From assembly GCA_023231065.1 (NCBI GenBank), contig JALNWE010000002.1, positions 1 through 64,000 of the forward strand: DNA of 64,000 nucleotides, in the 5' to 3' direction. Under the pieces are notes generated by a model. That model had not been told where the DNA came from and searched no databases. It was given only the letters and a program-made list of their open reading frames with translations. Below, one piece after another: positions 24,153-33,600 of the stretch (positions are counted from its first letter, which is position 1; each line of letters begins with the position of its first letter). The stretch comes from Bacteroidales bacterium (GTDB lineage Bacteria; Bacteroidota; Bacteroidia; Bacteroidales; FEN-979). The position numbers and the translations under genes were made by a program.

Positions 24153-25706
24153 TTATCTGGGTTTCATCGAGACAAAGGGGACGAGCATTTCTTCCATAGA
24201 GATTCCACCGTGCTGAAAGGTGTTTTTATAATAATTTACATAGTGATTAAAATTATTCGGATAGGCAAAAAAATCATCATTACGGCAAAAGACATAAGAG
24301 GAGCTGACATTGCCGCGGGACAGGAAGATATCTGCCGGGTTTTTTACTTCAAAAACCTCATTCCGTTCAAATTTCAATGCTTTTCCTGTCTTATATCTCA
24401 AATTGGTATTGACATTGCGGTCGCCTAATATTTTCACCGGGTTGGTGACCCGGATTGAGCCATGGTCAGTTGTTATCGCGACATTCACATCCTTTTCCCC
24501 TAAAAATTTCAGGATATCCAGCAGGGGCGAATGCAAAAACCAACTTACAGTAAGTGACCGATAAGCTTTTTCATCATCGGCCAATTCCCGGATGATCTCC
24601 ATTTCAGTACGGGCATGAGAGAGCATATCCACAAAATTATAGACAATGAAATTCAGTTTATTGACCATCAGGTTTGGCATCAACTCGACCAGTTTCTTTC
24701 CATAGGTCTGGTTAAGCACCTTGTAATAGGAATACCGGATATCGCGGCCGTATCGCTTCAATAACTCACCCAATAATTCATTTTCATTATTGTTCTTGGT
24801 ACCTTCTTCATCTTCATTGACCCACAATTTCGGGTATTTTTTTTCGATCTCGGTAGGTAATAACCCGCTAAACAATGAATTGCGGGCATATTGGGTAACG
24901 GTAGGCAGGATGCTGCAATAGATATCTTCATGCTCTATCCTGAAGTATTCTTCCATGATGGGTTGTAATACTTTCCACTGGTCATATCGAAGGTTATCGA
25001 TCAGGATGACAAACAAGGGTTTACTATCGTTCAGAAGTGGAAATACTTTTTCCTTGATCAGGTTATGCGATTGAATGGGGCCGGAGCCTGATTTACCGCT
25101 GATCCATTCGATATAATTCCGCTCTACATATTTACTGAAAACCTTATTGGCTTCATCCTTCTGCATTTTAAGCACCTGGTTCATTCCCTCATCAATCGAC
25201 TGCCCAAGTTTTAGCTCCCAGTGTGTGATCTTTTTATAGACCTCCACCCATTCATCAAAATTCAGTTTATTGCTGATTTCCATACCGATATTGCGGAATT
25301 CCTGTTGATACTGGAAAGTGGTTTTTTCGCTGACCAGCTTTTTATTTTCCAGGTTTTTCTTCAGGCAAAGAAGGATCTGATTGGGTTTTACAGGTTTGAT
25401 CAGATAATCGGCGATGTTCGATCCGATGGCATCTTCCATGATGGTTTCTTCTTCACTTTTCGTGATCATCACCACCGGCAGATTCTGAAAAACGACTTTT
25501 ATCTTCAGCAACGTCTCAATGCCGGACAGTCCAGGCATCTGTTCGTCAAGAAACACAATATCGAAGGGTTTCGATTTGATTATTTCAATAGCATCATGGC
25601 CATTGTTGACTGTGGTGACATCATATCCTTTTTCCGTTAGGAATATAATGTGGGGTTTTAGCAGATCAATTTCATCATCTACCCATAAAATCGAGATCCG
25701 ATCCAT
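24153..25706 (-). CDS. porX: PorX-like response regulator with PglZ domain
   Basis: A 517-residue protein with a CheY-like receiver at the N terminus (Asp10-Asp11, phosphoacceptor Asp54 in IVFLDEQMPG, TKSEEE, YLIKPVKP) and a PglZ domain of the alkaline-phosphatase superfamily from about residue 205 to the end. The putative metal-site segments are LIDNLRYDQW, LPTVTQYARNS, NFVDMLSHART and ITTDHGSI. Domain order and length match PorX of Porphyromonas and Flavobacterium, which controls type IX secretion with PorY and is reported to be a zinc-dependent phosphodiesterase. Its presence suggests that the organism has a type IX secretion system; no T9SS structural gene is in the window. Confidence 0.93.
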   Translation of the reverse strand: MDRISILWVDDEIDLLKPHIIFLTEKGYDVTTVNNGHDAIEIIKSKPFDIVFLDEQMPGLSGIETLLKIKVVFQNLPVVMITKSEEETIMEDAIGSNIADYLIKPVKPNQILLCLKKNLENKKLVSEKTTFQYQQEFRNIGMEISNKLNFDEWVEVYKKITHWELKLGQSIDEGMNQVLKMQKDEANKVFSKYVERNYIEWISGKSGSGPIQSHNLIKEKVFPLLNDSKPLFVILIDNLRYDQWKVLQPIMEEYFRIEHEDIYCSILPTVTQYARNSLFSGLLPTEIEKKYPKLWVNEDEEGTKNNNENELLGELLKRYGRDIRYSYYKVLNQTYGKKLVELMPNLMVNKLNFIVYNFVDMLSHARTEMEIIRELADDEKAYRSLTVSWFLHSPLLDILKFLGEKDVNVAITTDHGSIRVTNPVKILGDRNVNTNLRYKTGKALKFERNEVFEVKNPADIFLSRGNVSSSYVFCRNDDFFAYPNNFNHYVNYYKNTFQHGGISMEEMLVPFVSMKPR

Positions 25707-25794
25707 ACTTTACTTTTACTTTCTTCTATAAATGTCGTAAGTTTGCTTTTATTGTGATACAGAATCGTTTTTTATATTTCTTTAACAAAATTAC

Positions 25795-27039
25795 GTGAAT
25801 TATACTCCTACCAATAAGCGGAAAAACATCAATGATCCGGTTTATGGTTCTATCATGGTACCTTCGGAGTTGATCTTTGATGTAATTGAGCATCCATGGT
25901 TTCAGCGGTTACGCAGGATCAAGCAGTTGGGATTGACCCATTATACTTTCCCCTCGGCACAGCATACCCGTTTCCAGCATTCCCTGGGCGCTATGCACCT
26001 GATGGGACTTGCCATTGATGTTTTACGATCGAAGGGGATCAATATTTCAGAGGATGAAGCCGAAGGTGTTACCCTGGCTATTCTTTTACACGATATCGGG
26101 CATGGCCCTTTTTCACATACCCTTGATCAGACGCTGGTAAACGATATTTCCCACGAGGAACTTTCGCGGCTGATGATAGCCCATTTAGACCGGTTTTTCG
26201 ATGGAGCGCTTGATATAGCATACCACATATTTACCAACGATTATCCTAAAAAATTTCTTCACCAGCTCGTCTCAAGCCAGCTCGATATGGACCGTCTCGA
26301 TTATTTGGCCCGCGACAGTTTTTTCACCGGAGTAGCCGAAGGGGTTATCAGTTATGACAGGATCATCAAGATGCTGACAGTGGTTAATGATGAGCTGGTG
26401 GTTGAAGCAAAAGGTGTTTATTCCATCGAAAAGTTCCTGATATCCAGACGTTTGATGTATTGGCAGGTTTATCTGCACAAAACTGTTATTGCTGCCGATC
26501 AGATGCTGATCAACCTGTTGAAACGGGCAAAATTCCTTGATAAAAAGAGTATGATACCCACTGCCACTCCGGCGCTCAGTACCTTTCTCCTTCATAATCC
26601 TACCAGGTATGATTTTGAAACTGACCCTCATTGGCTGGAATCTTTTGCGCAATTAGATGATTTTGACATCGTAGCCTCAATAAAACTATGGATGGCCCAC
26701 GAAGATCCTATTCTGGCTGATTTGTGCACCAGCTTGATCAACCGGCGTTTATTCAGGGTTGAATTGCAACGTTCCCCCTTTGACCAACAATATGTTGAAA
26801 AAATTAAAGCGGCAATCCTTGAGTTACATCACCTAACCCCCGATGAAACAGCATATTATTTCATTCATGATAAGGTGGAAAACAAAGCCTATAATCCGCT
26901 TCACGACCGCATCATGATCAAAGGCAGGAATAATGAATTGCTGGATATTTCCGAAGCCTCCGAGCAACTCAATATCGCTGTATTGCCCACCACAGTAAGC
27001 AAACATTTGTTATGTTATCCAAAAGCCATAACTGTTTGA
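25795..27039 (+). CDS. HD-superfamily phosphohydrolase
   Basis: A 414-residue HD-domain protein related to dGTPase/YwfO-type phosphohydrolases. Metal ligands are His62 (QHTRFQHSLG), His99-Asp100 (LLHDIGHGPFSH) and the later Asp in SQLDMDRLDYLARDS. A GTG start at 25795 is chosen because the conserved element NINDPVYGSI would be lost with the next ATG. A TATATTTC box (25773-25780) close to the GTG could serve as a -7 element and would leave a very short leader. The substrate is unknown. The family includes dNTP and phosphonucleotide hydrolases. Confidence 0.88.
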   Translation: MNYTPTNKRKNINDPVYGSIMVPSELIFDVIEHPWFQRLRRIKQLGLTHYTFPSAQHTRFQHSLGAMHLMGLAIDVLRSKGINISEDEAEGVTLAILLHDIGHGPFSHTLDQTLVNDISHEELSRLMIAHLDRFFDGALDIAYHIFTNDYPKKFLHQLVSSQLDMDRLDYLARDSFFTGVAEGVISYDRIIKMLTVVNDELVVEAKGVYSIEKFLISRRLMYWQVYLHKTVIAADQMLINLLKRAKFLDKKSMIPTATPALSTFLLHNPTRYDFETDPHWLESFAQLDDFDIVASIKLWMAHEDPILADLCTSLINRRLFRVELQRSPFDQQYVEKIKAAILELHHLTPDETAYYFIHDKVENKAYNPLHDRIMIKGRNNELLDISEASEQLNIAVLPTTVSKHLLCYPKAITV

Positions 27040-27133
27040 TTGAATTAATCTTCAAAAATATTTTCCCTGTCCGATTATTTTTTTTGGTAACTTGCGCACC
27101 CGTTTACAGAGGAAAAACCAATATCATCCATTA

Positions 27134-28168
27134 ATGGAATTCACCGCCACTCAGATTGCCGGGTTTATTAACGGCGCTATTGAAGGTAATCCTGACGTTA
27201 AAGTCTCCAATCTGTCAAAAATAGAAGAAGGCCAGCCCGGAACGCTTACTTTTTTAGCCAATCCCAAGTATCATCCCTTTCTATATTCGACAAAAGCGTC
27301 CATTGTTATTGTCGATCAGGATTTCGTCCCGGCACAGCCGGTTGAACCCACGCTGATCCATGTTGAAAATCCATACGCCTCCTTTGCCAGGTTGATGGAG
27401 ATGTTCGCCAAATCGAAATCAGGAAAAGAAGGAATTTCAGCCACAGCCGTTGTTTCTTCTTCTGCAACCCTTGGCCCCGGGATTTCTATCGGTGATTTTA
27501 CTTATATCGGAGATGGGGCCACCATCGGCAGTCACGTCTGTATTCATCCACAGGTATACATTGGTCCGCATGTAAAAATCGAAGAAAACACGGTAATCTA
27601 TCCGGGCGTTAAAATTTATTCCGATTGCATCATCGGGAAAAATTGTATCCTTCATGGCGGTGTCGTGATCGGTTCTGATGGATTTGGGTTCGCGCCCCAA
27701 TCCGACAATAGTTATCAAAAAATACCCCAGCTTGGAAATGTGATCCTGGAAGAGAACGTAGAAGTCGGTTCCAATACGACCATTGACAGGGCTACCATGG
27801 GGTCCACTATCATCCGGAGGGGAGTTAAACTGGATAACCTGATCCAGGTTGCACATAATGTTGAAATAGGTGAGAACACTGTAATTGCTGCACAAACAGG
27901 CATTTCGGGTTCCACCAGGATTGGAAAAAATTGTATGATCGGAGGACAGGTTGGAATCGTCGGTCATATCATCATTGCTGACAATGTTAAAATCGGGGCG
28001 GGATCAGGCATCGAAGCGAGCATCCTCGAAGAAGGGATGGCCATGCTTGGAGCCCCAGCCATTGATGCAAGAAAAGCCCGGCGAAACTTCATCCACTGGC
28101 GGAAACTGGATGAGATTGTGAAAACAGTATATTCTTTAGAGAAACAGGTAAACAGATCGCATGAGTGA
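27134..28168 (+). CDS. lpxD: UDP-3-O-(3-hydroxyacyl)glucosamine N-acyltransferase (first copy)
   Basis: A 344-residue lipid A biosynthesis enzyme that adds the N-linked 3-hydroxyacyl chain. It has the LpxD uridine-binding N-terminal domain ([18 protein letters not shown], then [11 protein letters not shown]), a left-handed parallel beta-helix of hexapeptide repeats and the catalytic His region [14 protein letters not shown]-terminal helix ends [17 protein letters not shown]. The start at MEFTATQ (27134) is preferred over an in-frame ATG 42 bp upstream because the family begins there. It overlaps lpxC/fabZ by 8 bp and leads the lipid A operon. Confidence 0.95.
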   Translation: MEFTATQIAGFINGAIEGNPDVKVSNLSKIEEGQPGTLTFLANPKYHPFLYSTKASIVIVDQDFVPAQPVEPTLIHVENPYASFARLMEMFAKSKSGKEGISATAVVSSSATLGPGISIGDFTYIGDGATIGSHVCIHPQVYIGPHVKIEENTVIYPGVKIYSDCIIGKNCILHGGVVIGSDGFGFAPQSDNSYQKIPQLGNVILEENVEVGSNTTIDRATMGSTIIRRGVKLDNLIQVAHNVEIGENTVIAAQTGISGSTRIGKNCMIGGQVGIVGHIIIADNVKIGAGSGIEASILEEGMAMLGAPAIDARKARRNFIHWRKLDEIVKTVYSLEKQVNRSHE

Positions 28169-29552
28169 AAAACAGAAAACAATTATCAATCCGGTAAGCA
28201 TTTCCGGAGTTGGATTACATACCGGTAAAGAGGTGGTCATCACCTTTAAACCGGCGCCTGAAAATTACGGATTTAAATTCCGTCGCACCGACCTTGCCAC
28301 CGATACACTGGTGGATGCCGACGTGGACAATGTTGTAGATACCTCCCGCGGAACCAGTATTGAGCAGGATGGCATCAGGATTGATACCATTGAACATGTA
28401 CTCGCGGCATTAACGGGGCTCGAGATTGACAATGTAATGGTGGAGCTGAGCCAGTCGGAAACTCCGATTTTGGATGGCAGCGCCCGTCTCTATATCGATG
28501 CTTTACAATCCGCGGGGATCGTCGAACAAAAAGCCCTCAGGAAATATTTTGAACTGAATTCAAATATTACCTATGTAAATCCGGAGAAAAAGGTCGAAAT
28601 GATCGCCATTCCTTCCAAGGAATTCAGGGTTTCGGTAATGATCGATTATGAATCGAAAGTCCTTCAGTCGCAAAATGCCACACTGAACCACATCCACCAG
28701 TTCAAAACGGAATTTGCGACTTGCCGTACCTTTGTTTTCCTGCATGAGTTGGAATACCTACTCAACAATAATCTTATCAAGGGAGGCGATCTGAGCAATG
28801 CCATTGTCTTTGTTGACCGGATTATCTCCCGGAAAGAGCTTGATCACCTGGCCCAATTTTTTAACAAACCAAAAGTGGAGGTACTGAAAGAAGGTATCTT
28901 AAACAATCTTGAGCTCCAGTACCCCAATGAACCGGCACGGCATAAATTGCTTGACATCATTGGCGATCTGTCGCTGGTTGGAATGCCATTAAAGGCACAC
29001 ATCATTGCAACACGCCCGGGTCATTACTCCAATGTGGAATTCGCCAGACTGATCAAAAAGCATCTGAAAAAAGAAAAGCGGAATGTTGATATTCCAAGGT
29101 TCGACCTGAACAAGACCCCGCTTTACGATATCAACCAGATCAAGAATATCCTTCCCCATCGGCCTCCTTTCCTTTTTATCGACCGCATTCTCGAAATGGG
29201 CAGCGATTACGTGGTAGGCCTGAAGAATGTAACCATGAATGAATCTTTTTTTGTTGGTCATTTTCCCAATGAACCGGTTATGCCAGGTGTTCTCATGATC
29301 GAAGCGATGGCTCAGTCGGGAGGGATCCTGGCTTTAAGTACAGTGGATGATCCGCAGAATTACAGTACGTACTTTGCCAAGATCGAGAGTGTGAAATTCA
29401 GACAGCGTGTGGTCCCGGGTGATACCATTATATTTTTCAACCAGCTTAACGGCCCCATACGGCGCGGTCTGATCAGCATGAAGGGTATTGCTTACGTTGG
29501 GAATAAAATCGTAATGGAAGCCGAAATGATGGCACAAATTCAACGCAAATAA
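28161..29552 (+). CDS. lpxC/fabZ: Fused LpxC deacetylase and FabZ dehydratase
   Basis: A 463-residue fusion typical of Bacteroidota. Residues about 1-300 are LpxC, the zinc deacetylase that commits UDP-acyl-GlcNAc to lipid A; the ligands are His79 ([10 protein letters not shown]), His261 and Asp265 ([12 protein letters not shown]). Residues about 318-463 are FabZ, the 3-hydroxyacyl-ACP dehydratase; it keeps [13 protein letters not shown], with catalytic His367 and Glu381 in [20 protein letters not shown]. The two activities compete for the same 3-hydroxyacyl-ACP pool. It overlaps lpxD at its start, and lpxA follows 9 bp after its stop. Confidence 0.97.
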   Translation: MSEKQKTIINPVSISGVGLHTGKEVVITFKPAPENYGFKFRRTDLATDTLVDADVDNVVDTSRGTSIEQDGIRIDTIEHVLAALTGLEIDNVMVELSQSETPILDGSARLYIDALQSAGIVEQKALRKYFELNSNITYVNPEKKVEMIAIPSKEFRVSVMIDYESKVLQSQNATLNHIHQFKTEFATCRTFVFLHELEYLLNNNLIKGGDLSNAIVFVDRIISRKELDHLAQFFNKPKVEVLKEGILNNLELQYPNEPARHKLLDIIGDLSLVGMPLKAHIIATRPGHYSNVEFARLIKKHLKKEKRNVDIPRFDLNKTPLYDINQIKNILPHRPPFLFIDRILEMGSDYVVGLKNVTMNESFFVGHFPNEPVMPGVLMIEAMAQSGGILALSTVDDPQNYSTYFAKIESVKFRQRVVPGDTIIFFNQLNGPIRRGLISMKGIAYVGNKIVMEAEMMAQIQRK

Positions 29553-29561
29553 AGCACAAAC

Positions 29562-30353
29562 ATGAACCAACCATTAGCCTATGTTAATCCCCAGGCAAAA
29601 GTTGCTGCCAACGTGGTGATTGAACCTTTTGTTTCAATCGATAAAAATGTCATTATTGAAGAAGGGACCTGGATCGGGTCAAATGTCACCATTATGGAAG
29701 GGGCGCGGATCGGAAAGAATTGTAAGATATTTCCTGGTGCGGTCCTCTCTGCCATTCCACAGGATCTGAAATTTGCCGGGGAAGATACCATAGTAAAAAT
29801 CGGGAACAATGTGACCATCCGTGAATTTGTCACCATTAACCGGGGCACCAAGGCCAGCTATGAAACAGTGGTTGGGGATAACTGCCTGTTAATGGCCTAT
29901 GTTCATATTGCTCACGATTGCGTCATCGGCAACAACGTTATCCTGGGAAACAGTTCCGCACTGGCCGGCCACATCATTATTGATGACTGGGCCATTCTCG
30001 GAGGGATGGTGGCTGTTCATCAGTTTGTCCACGTCGGCACCCATACCATGGTTGGCGGTGGTTCATTGGTACGAAAAGATATTCCACCTTATACAAAAGC
30101 AGCCCGTGAACCTATTTCCTATGTCGGGGTGAATTCTATCGGATTACGCCGTCGTGGTTTTTCTACAGAATGTATCAACCAGCTTCAGAATATTTACAGG
30201 ATCATCTATCTGAAAGGGTATAATGTTTCACAGGCTGTTGAATATATCGAAGCTGATATTCCCGCCACAGCTGAGCGGGATGAAATACTTTCCTTTATAT
30301 CCAATTCCAGCCGCGGGATCATGAAGGGCTATTCCAAGGTGCGGGAAAAATAA
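29562..30353 (+). CDS. lpxA: UDP-N-acetylglucosamine acyltransferase
   Basis: A 263-residue hexapeptide-repeat enzyme that catalyses the first step of lipid A synthesis, 3-O-acylation of UDP-GlcNAc. The catalytic His is His118 in YVHIAHDCVIGN. Other family marks are FPGAVLSAIPQDLKFAGED, TIREFVTINRGT, AILGGMVAVHQFVHVG and YVGVNSIGLRRRGF. It is the third gene of lpxD-lpxC/fabZ-lpxA, and the ABC ATPase gene follows 20 bp later. Confidence 0.97.
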   Translation: MNQPLAYVNPQAKVAANVVIEPFVSIDKNVIIEEGTWIGSNVTIMEGARIGKNCKIFPGAVLSAIPQDLKFAGEDTIVKIGNNVTIREFVTINRGTKASYETVVGDNCLLMAYVHIAHDCVIGNNVILGNSSALAGHIIIDDWAILGGMVAVHQFVHVGTHTMVGGGSLVRKDIPPYTKAAREPISYVGVNSIGLRRRGFSTECINQLQNIYRIIYLKGYNVSQAVEYIEADIPATAERDEILSFISNSSRGIMKGYSKVREK

Positions 30354-30373
30354 GCCACCCATACCATCAAACC

Positions 30374-30997
30374 ATGCGGATCGAACTTCAGGATATCGGG
30401 AAGAAATTCACTTCCGAGTGGGTTTTCCGCAATGTCACTTTTACCTTTGAAGAACGTCAGGCCACTGCTATTCTCGGCCGCAATGGTTCTGGCAAATCAA
30501 CCCTGCTTCAGATTATTGCCGGGAATATTCATCCCACCTCCGGTCAGGTTATATGTACTTTAAATGGTCATCCGGTACCGGAAGATCAGCGGTACAGATA
30601 TCTTACCTTGGTTGCGCCTTATCAGGAACTGATCGAGGAATTTTCATTACCGGAAATGATAAAATTCCATTTTGCATTCAAAAATTTTCTTCCCGGATTC
30701 AACCTGAAAAAAATCATCGAACTGCTTGGTTTTCGGGATTCAGGAAATAAACAGATCCAACAATTTTCTTCCGGGATAAAACAAAGGGTTAAACTGGCCC
30801 TTGCAGTCTGTAGTGATGTTCCCTTAATATTATTGGATGAACCGACACTGAATTTTGATGCTGCCGGAATTGAATGGTACTATAAACTGATGAGTGAATT
30901 TGCAAAGGACCGTACGACCCTTATATGTTCAAATCAGCACCAAACGGAGTCAATATTCGCACAATCAACACTGGATATCGAAAACTTCAAACCCTGA
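30374..30997 (+). CDS. ABC transporter ATP-binding protein
   Basis: A 207-residue ABC ATPase with Walker A GRNGSGKST (35-43), signature FSSGIKQR, Walker B LILLDEPTLNFD and an H-like CSNQH. It is short and compact like CcmA/YadG-type export ATPases. No permease is encoded beside it, so its partner must be elsewhere. It is probably cotranscribed with the lipid A genes, which makes an envelope-related export role possible but unproven. Its TGA stop is part of the period-7 array at 30991-31032. Confidence 0.85.
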   Translation: MRIELQDIGKKFTSEWVFRNVTFTFEERQATAILGRNGSGKSTLLQIIAGNIHPTSGQVICTLNGHPVPEDQRYRYLTLVAPYQELIEEFSLPEMIKFHFAFKNFLPGFNLKKIIELLGFRDSGNKQIQQFSSGIKQRVKLALAVCSDVPLILLDEPTLNFDAAGIEWYYKLMSEFAKDRTTLICSNQHQTESIFAQSTLDIENFKP

Positions 30998-31032
30998 CTC
31001 CTAAACCCTGATCCCTCATCCCTAATTGCCTA
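30991..31032. repeat. Period-7 array spanning two convergent stop codons
   Basis: Six in-phase units: ACCCTGA, CTCCTAA, ACCCTGA, TCCCTCA, TCCCTAA, TTGCCTA. The first unit holds the TGA of the ABC ATPase gene and the last holds the TAG (minus strand) of the FkbM gene, so the array constitutes the entire 32-bp gap plus both stops. Confidence 0.7.
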
Positions 31033-31752
31033 TGGGTGTGCCACAAAATAATATTCTTTGCCAAGCTCGAATAAGATAGATAATTTTTCCTTTGTGAGGG
31101 AAGGTTGATTACACAAATATCCTTTCAGGGTAGATATTCTCATTCCGCAATCGTTCGTAATAAACTGATATAAAAGTTCCGGGGTGGAACCATAAAAATC
31201 TGCAGCGCCAAGTCCAAACTCAAAAATGACAACGGGTTTGCACCGTTTGAGGATCGCTAAAGCTCCTTTCATCACCTGGAATTCAGCTCCTTCCACATCA
31301 ATTTTCATGAGATCAATGCAGATATCGGCCGGGATAATATCATCCATTAAACCAGTATTTACCGTAATCTGTTCAATCTCTACATTTTTTCCGTCATATT
31401 TGCGTTTTTTTATGCCACTGTATGCCGGGGCATTTATCACATATTGAAATGTGGTCTTTCCGGTCGTGTTGTATAGCGCTGTCGGATTGATCACCACGGT
31501 TGGATCAGATTTGTATTTTTCCCTAAGGGAGTTGAAAAGTTCCGGAATGGGTTCAAATCCATACTTCAGTCCTTTTGAAGAAGACTGGAGCATCAGATCA
31601 AGGATCTCTCCCTTGTGGCAGCCTATGTCGACACAACAGGAATCGGTTTTCAGGGTCTGCCGGATTATTTTTCGGGTATAGGCGTCGTATTTCTGATTCC
31701 GGGTCACGGAAATATGCAGAAAAGTCAGAATTTGCTTAAGAAGTTGTTTCAT
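31030..31752 (-). CDS. FkbM family methyltransferase
   Basis: A 240-residue SAM-dependent methyltransferase of the FkbM family. The SAM motif region is DSCCVDIGCHKGEILDLML; later segments are YGFEPIPELFNSL, CIDLMKIDVEGAEFQVMKGA and VIFEFGLGA. Such enzymes O-methylate sugars or other hydroxyl groups, often on surface glycans, but the substrate is not readable here. It is monocistronic and convergent with the ABC ATPase gene. A candidate -7 box lies at 31787-31794. Confidence 0.88.
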   Translation of the reverse strand: MKQLLKQILTFLHISVTRNQKYDAYTRKIIRQTLKTDSCCVDIGCHKGEILDLMLQSSSKGLKYGFEPIPELFNSLREKYKSDPTVVINPTALYNTTGKTTFQYVINAPAYSGIKKRKYDGKNVEIEQITVNTGLMDDIIPADICIDLMKIDVEGAEFQVMKGALAILKRCKPVVIFEFGLGAADFYGSTPELLYQFITNDCGMRISTLKGYLCNQPSLTKEKLSILFELGKEYYFVAHP

Positions 31753-31786
31753 TAGCCACAGTTAGATCCTATTTATCAGGCTGCGG

Positions 31787-31794
31787 CAAAAATA
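31787..31794 (-). promoter_or_regulatory. Candidate -7 box for the FkbM gene
   Basis: The minus strand reads TATTTTTG (TAnnTTTG), 35 bp upstream of the FkbM ATG. Confidence 0.4.
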
Positions 31795-31947
31795 AAACTT
31801 TTAATCCATGTATACTCCTAAAATTTTAAGAATAACCCCTTGAAAATTTTATTTCGTGAAATTCCCGCATTGGCAGCCGCCATTATTTTCATAATTTCAA
31901 GATTTTGACTAATTTTACAGCCCTTTAACAACCATTAACATTTTTAT

Positions 31948-32514
31948 ATGGCCACAACAGCAGATATCAGAAATGGTCTCGTCATAGAGTTCAACAACGA
32001 CCTGTACAGTGTTGTTGAATTTCAGCACGTTAAACCAGGTAAAGGTCCGGCGTTCATCCGGACAAAATTAAAAAACCTGAAACATGGGCGTGTGATCGCT
32101 AACACTTTTGACTCTGGCGCGAAGATTGACATTGCCCGGGTTGAACGTCGCAAATATCAGTATCTGTACAAGGATGATTCCGGTTATTACTTTATGAACA
32201 TCGAAAACTTTGAACAGATCTATATTGCCCCCGATCTGATCAATGCCCCGCAATTCCTGAAAGAAGGACAGGAGGTTGAAATCCTTTTCCATGCTGACAC
32301 AGAAACTCCTTTAACCTGTGAATTGCCTCCCTTCGTAATTTTAAAAATCATCTATTCCGAACCAGGCGTCAGGGGTAATACTGCAACCAATACGCTGAAG
32401 GACAGTACTGTTGAAACAGGAGCCATTGTAAAGGTCCCTCTTTTTATCGAAACCGGTGAAACCATCAAAGTCGATACCCGTACGGGAAATTATTCAGAGC
32501 GGGTGAAGGTATGA
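31948..32514 (+). CDS. efp: Translation elongation factor P
   Basis: A 188-residue EF-P, which relieves ribosome stalling at polyproline stretches. The KOW-like N-terminal domain holds the loop [18 protein letters not shown] with Lys32 at the position that is post-translationally modified in many bacteria. Two OB domains follow, ending with the typical [14 protein letters not shown]. No EpmA or YeiP-like partner is nearby. A TAATTTTA near-consensus -7 box is at 31910-31917. A heptamer array starts 9 bp after the stop. Confidence 0.97.
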   Translation: MATTADIRNGLVIEFNNDLYSVVEFQHVKPGKGPAFIRTKLKNLKHGRVIANTFDSGAKIDIARVERRKYQYLYKDDSGYYFMNIENFEQIYIAPDLINAPQFLKEGQEVEILFHADTETPLTCELPPFVILKIIYSEPGVRGNTATNTLKDSTVETGAIVKVPLFIETGETIKVDTRTGNYSERVKV

Positions 32515-32523
32515 AAAGATTGA

Positions 32524-32565
32524 CCATTGACCATTGACCATTGACCATTGACTATTGACTATTGA
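32524..32565. repeat. Heptamer tandem array YYATTGA x6
   Basis: Units CCATTGA x4 then CTATTGA x2, followed by a period-7 tail (CTAATTA, CGAGTGA, CGTGACG, GGTTATA). It uses the same unit as 24064-24105, and the first tail unit is nearly identical (CTAATTAC versus CAAATTAC). It lies between efp and the second lpxD. Confidence 0.9.
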
Positions 32566-32658
32566 CTAATTACGAGTGACGTGACGGGTTATAAATTGCA
32601 GTGAACAATTGAAAAGAGAGACCTGATTTTACCAGGTATGTAAATAAATCTTCAACAG

Positions 32659-33600
32659 ATGAAATTTCCAGCGCCTTTAAAACTTTCAGAGATTGCGGCC
32701 CATACAGGAGCTACTATGGTTGGTGATCCTGATTTCATGGTTACCGGTATCAATGAGATCCATGTGGTTGAAACCGGAGATCTGACCTTTGTTGATCATC
32801 CGAAATACTATTCGAAAGCGCTGAATTCAAAAGCCACCACGATTCTGATCAACACCCATGTCGATTGTCCACCGGGGAAGGCGTTACTTATCTGCGAAAA
32901 GCCCTTCGATGCCTTTGTTTCATTGGGGAGGCGTTTCCGACCATTTGAAAAAGCGGTTGCCATGGTCAGTCCCGATGCAGAAATCGGGGAAGGGACCATT
33001 ATCCAACCGGGTACCTTTGTCGGGAATCACGTCAAAATCGGGAAAAACTGCATCATTCATGCCAATGTGTCCTTGTATGATCATACGGTTATCGGGAATA
33101 ACGTCATCATACATTCCGGCGCTGTATTGGGAGGGGATGCCTATTATTTTCAACGCAGGCCCGAAGGATGGAAAAAGTTTGAATCATTCGGCCGCGTCAT
33201 TGTTGAAGACAATGTAGAGATTGGCGCGGCAACGACCATTGACAAAGGCGTAACCGGTGATACAACCATCTCATACGGGACCAAGATAGATAATTCAACC
33301 CAGGTCGGTCACGATACCTATATAGGCCGGCATTGTCTGATCGGCGCTCATTGTGCCATTGCAGGAGTGACCAGGATTGAGGATGATGTGATCCTTTGGG
33401 GACAGGTTTCGATCAATAAAGATCTGGTGATCGGAGCAAAAGCCATTATTTTAGCCACTTCGGCTGTTGACAAAACGCTCGAAGGTGGAAAAACATATTT
33501 TGGGATACCCGCGGAAGAAGCCCGTAAAAAATGGCGTGAGATGGCCGCTATCAGGCAACTTCCTGATATGGTACGGGAAAGAAAATCCAAAGAAATTTAA
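32659..33600 (+). CDS. LpxD-like N-acyltransferase (second copy)
   Basis: A 313-residue LpxD paralogue. It has the N-terminal LpxD domain (KLSEIAAHTGATMVGDPDF, DLTFVDHPKYYSKAL), a hexapeptide beta-helix (IIQPGTFVGNHVKIG, IHANVSLYDHTVIGN) and the likely catalytic His in NSTQVGHDTYIG. It differs clearly from the copy at 27134-28168, lacking the extended C-terminal helix and having RPEGWKKFESFGRVIVED in place of the usual substrate loop. It may acylate a different sugar nucleotide, or act on lipid A with another chain length. It follows efp on the same strand and overlaps the end of the convergent polymerase gene by 4 bp. Confidence 0.9.
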   Translation: MKFPAPLKLSEIAAHTGATMVGDPDFMVTGINEIHVVETGDLTFVDHPKYYSKALNSKATTILINTHVDCPPGKALLICEKPFDAFVSLGRRFRPFEKAVAMVSPDAEIGEGTIIQPGTFVGNHVKIGKNCIIHANVSLYDHTVIGNNVIIHSGAVLGGDAYYFQRRPEGWKKFESFGRVIVEDNVEIGAATTIDKGVTGDTTISYGTKIDNSTQVGHDTYIGRHCLIGAHCAIAGVTRIEDDVILWGQVSINKDLVIGAKAIILATSAVDKTLEGGKTYFGIPAEEARKKWREMAAIRQLPDMVRERKSKEI

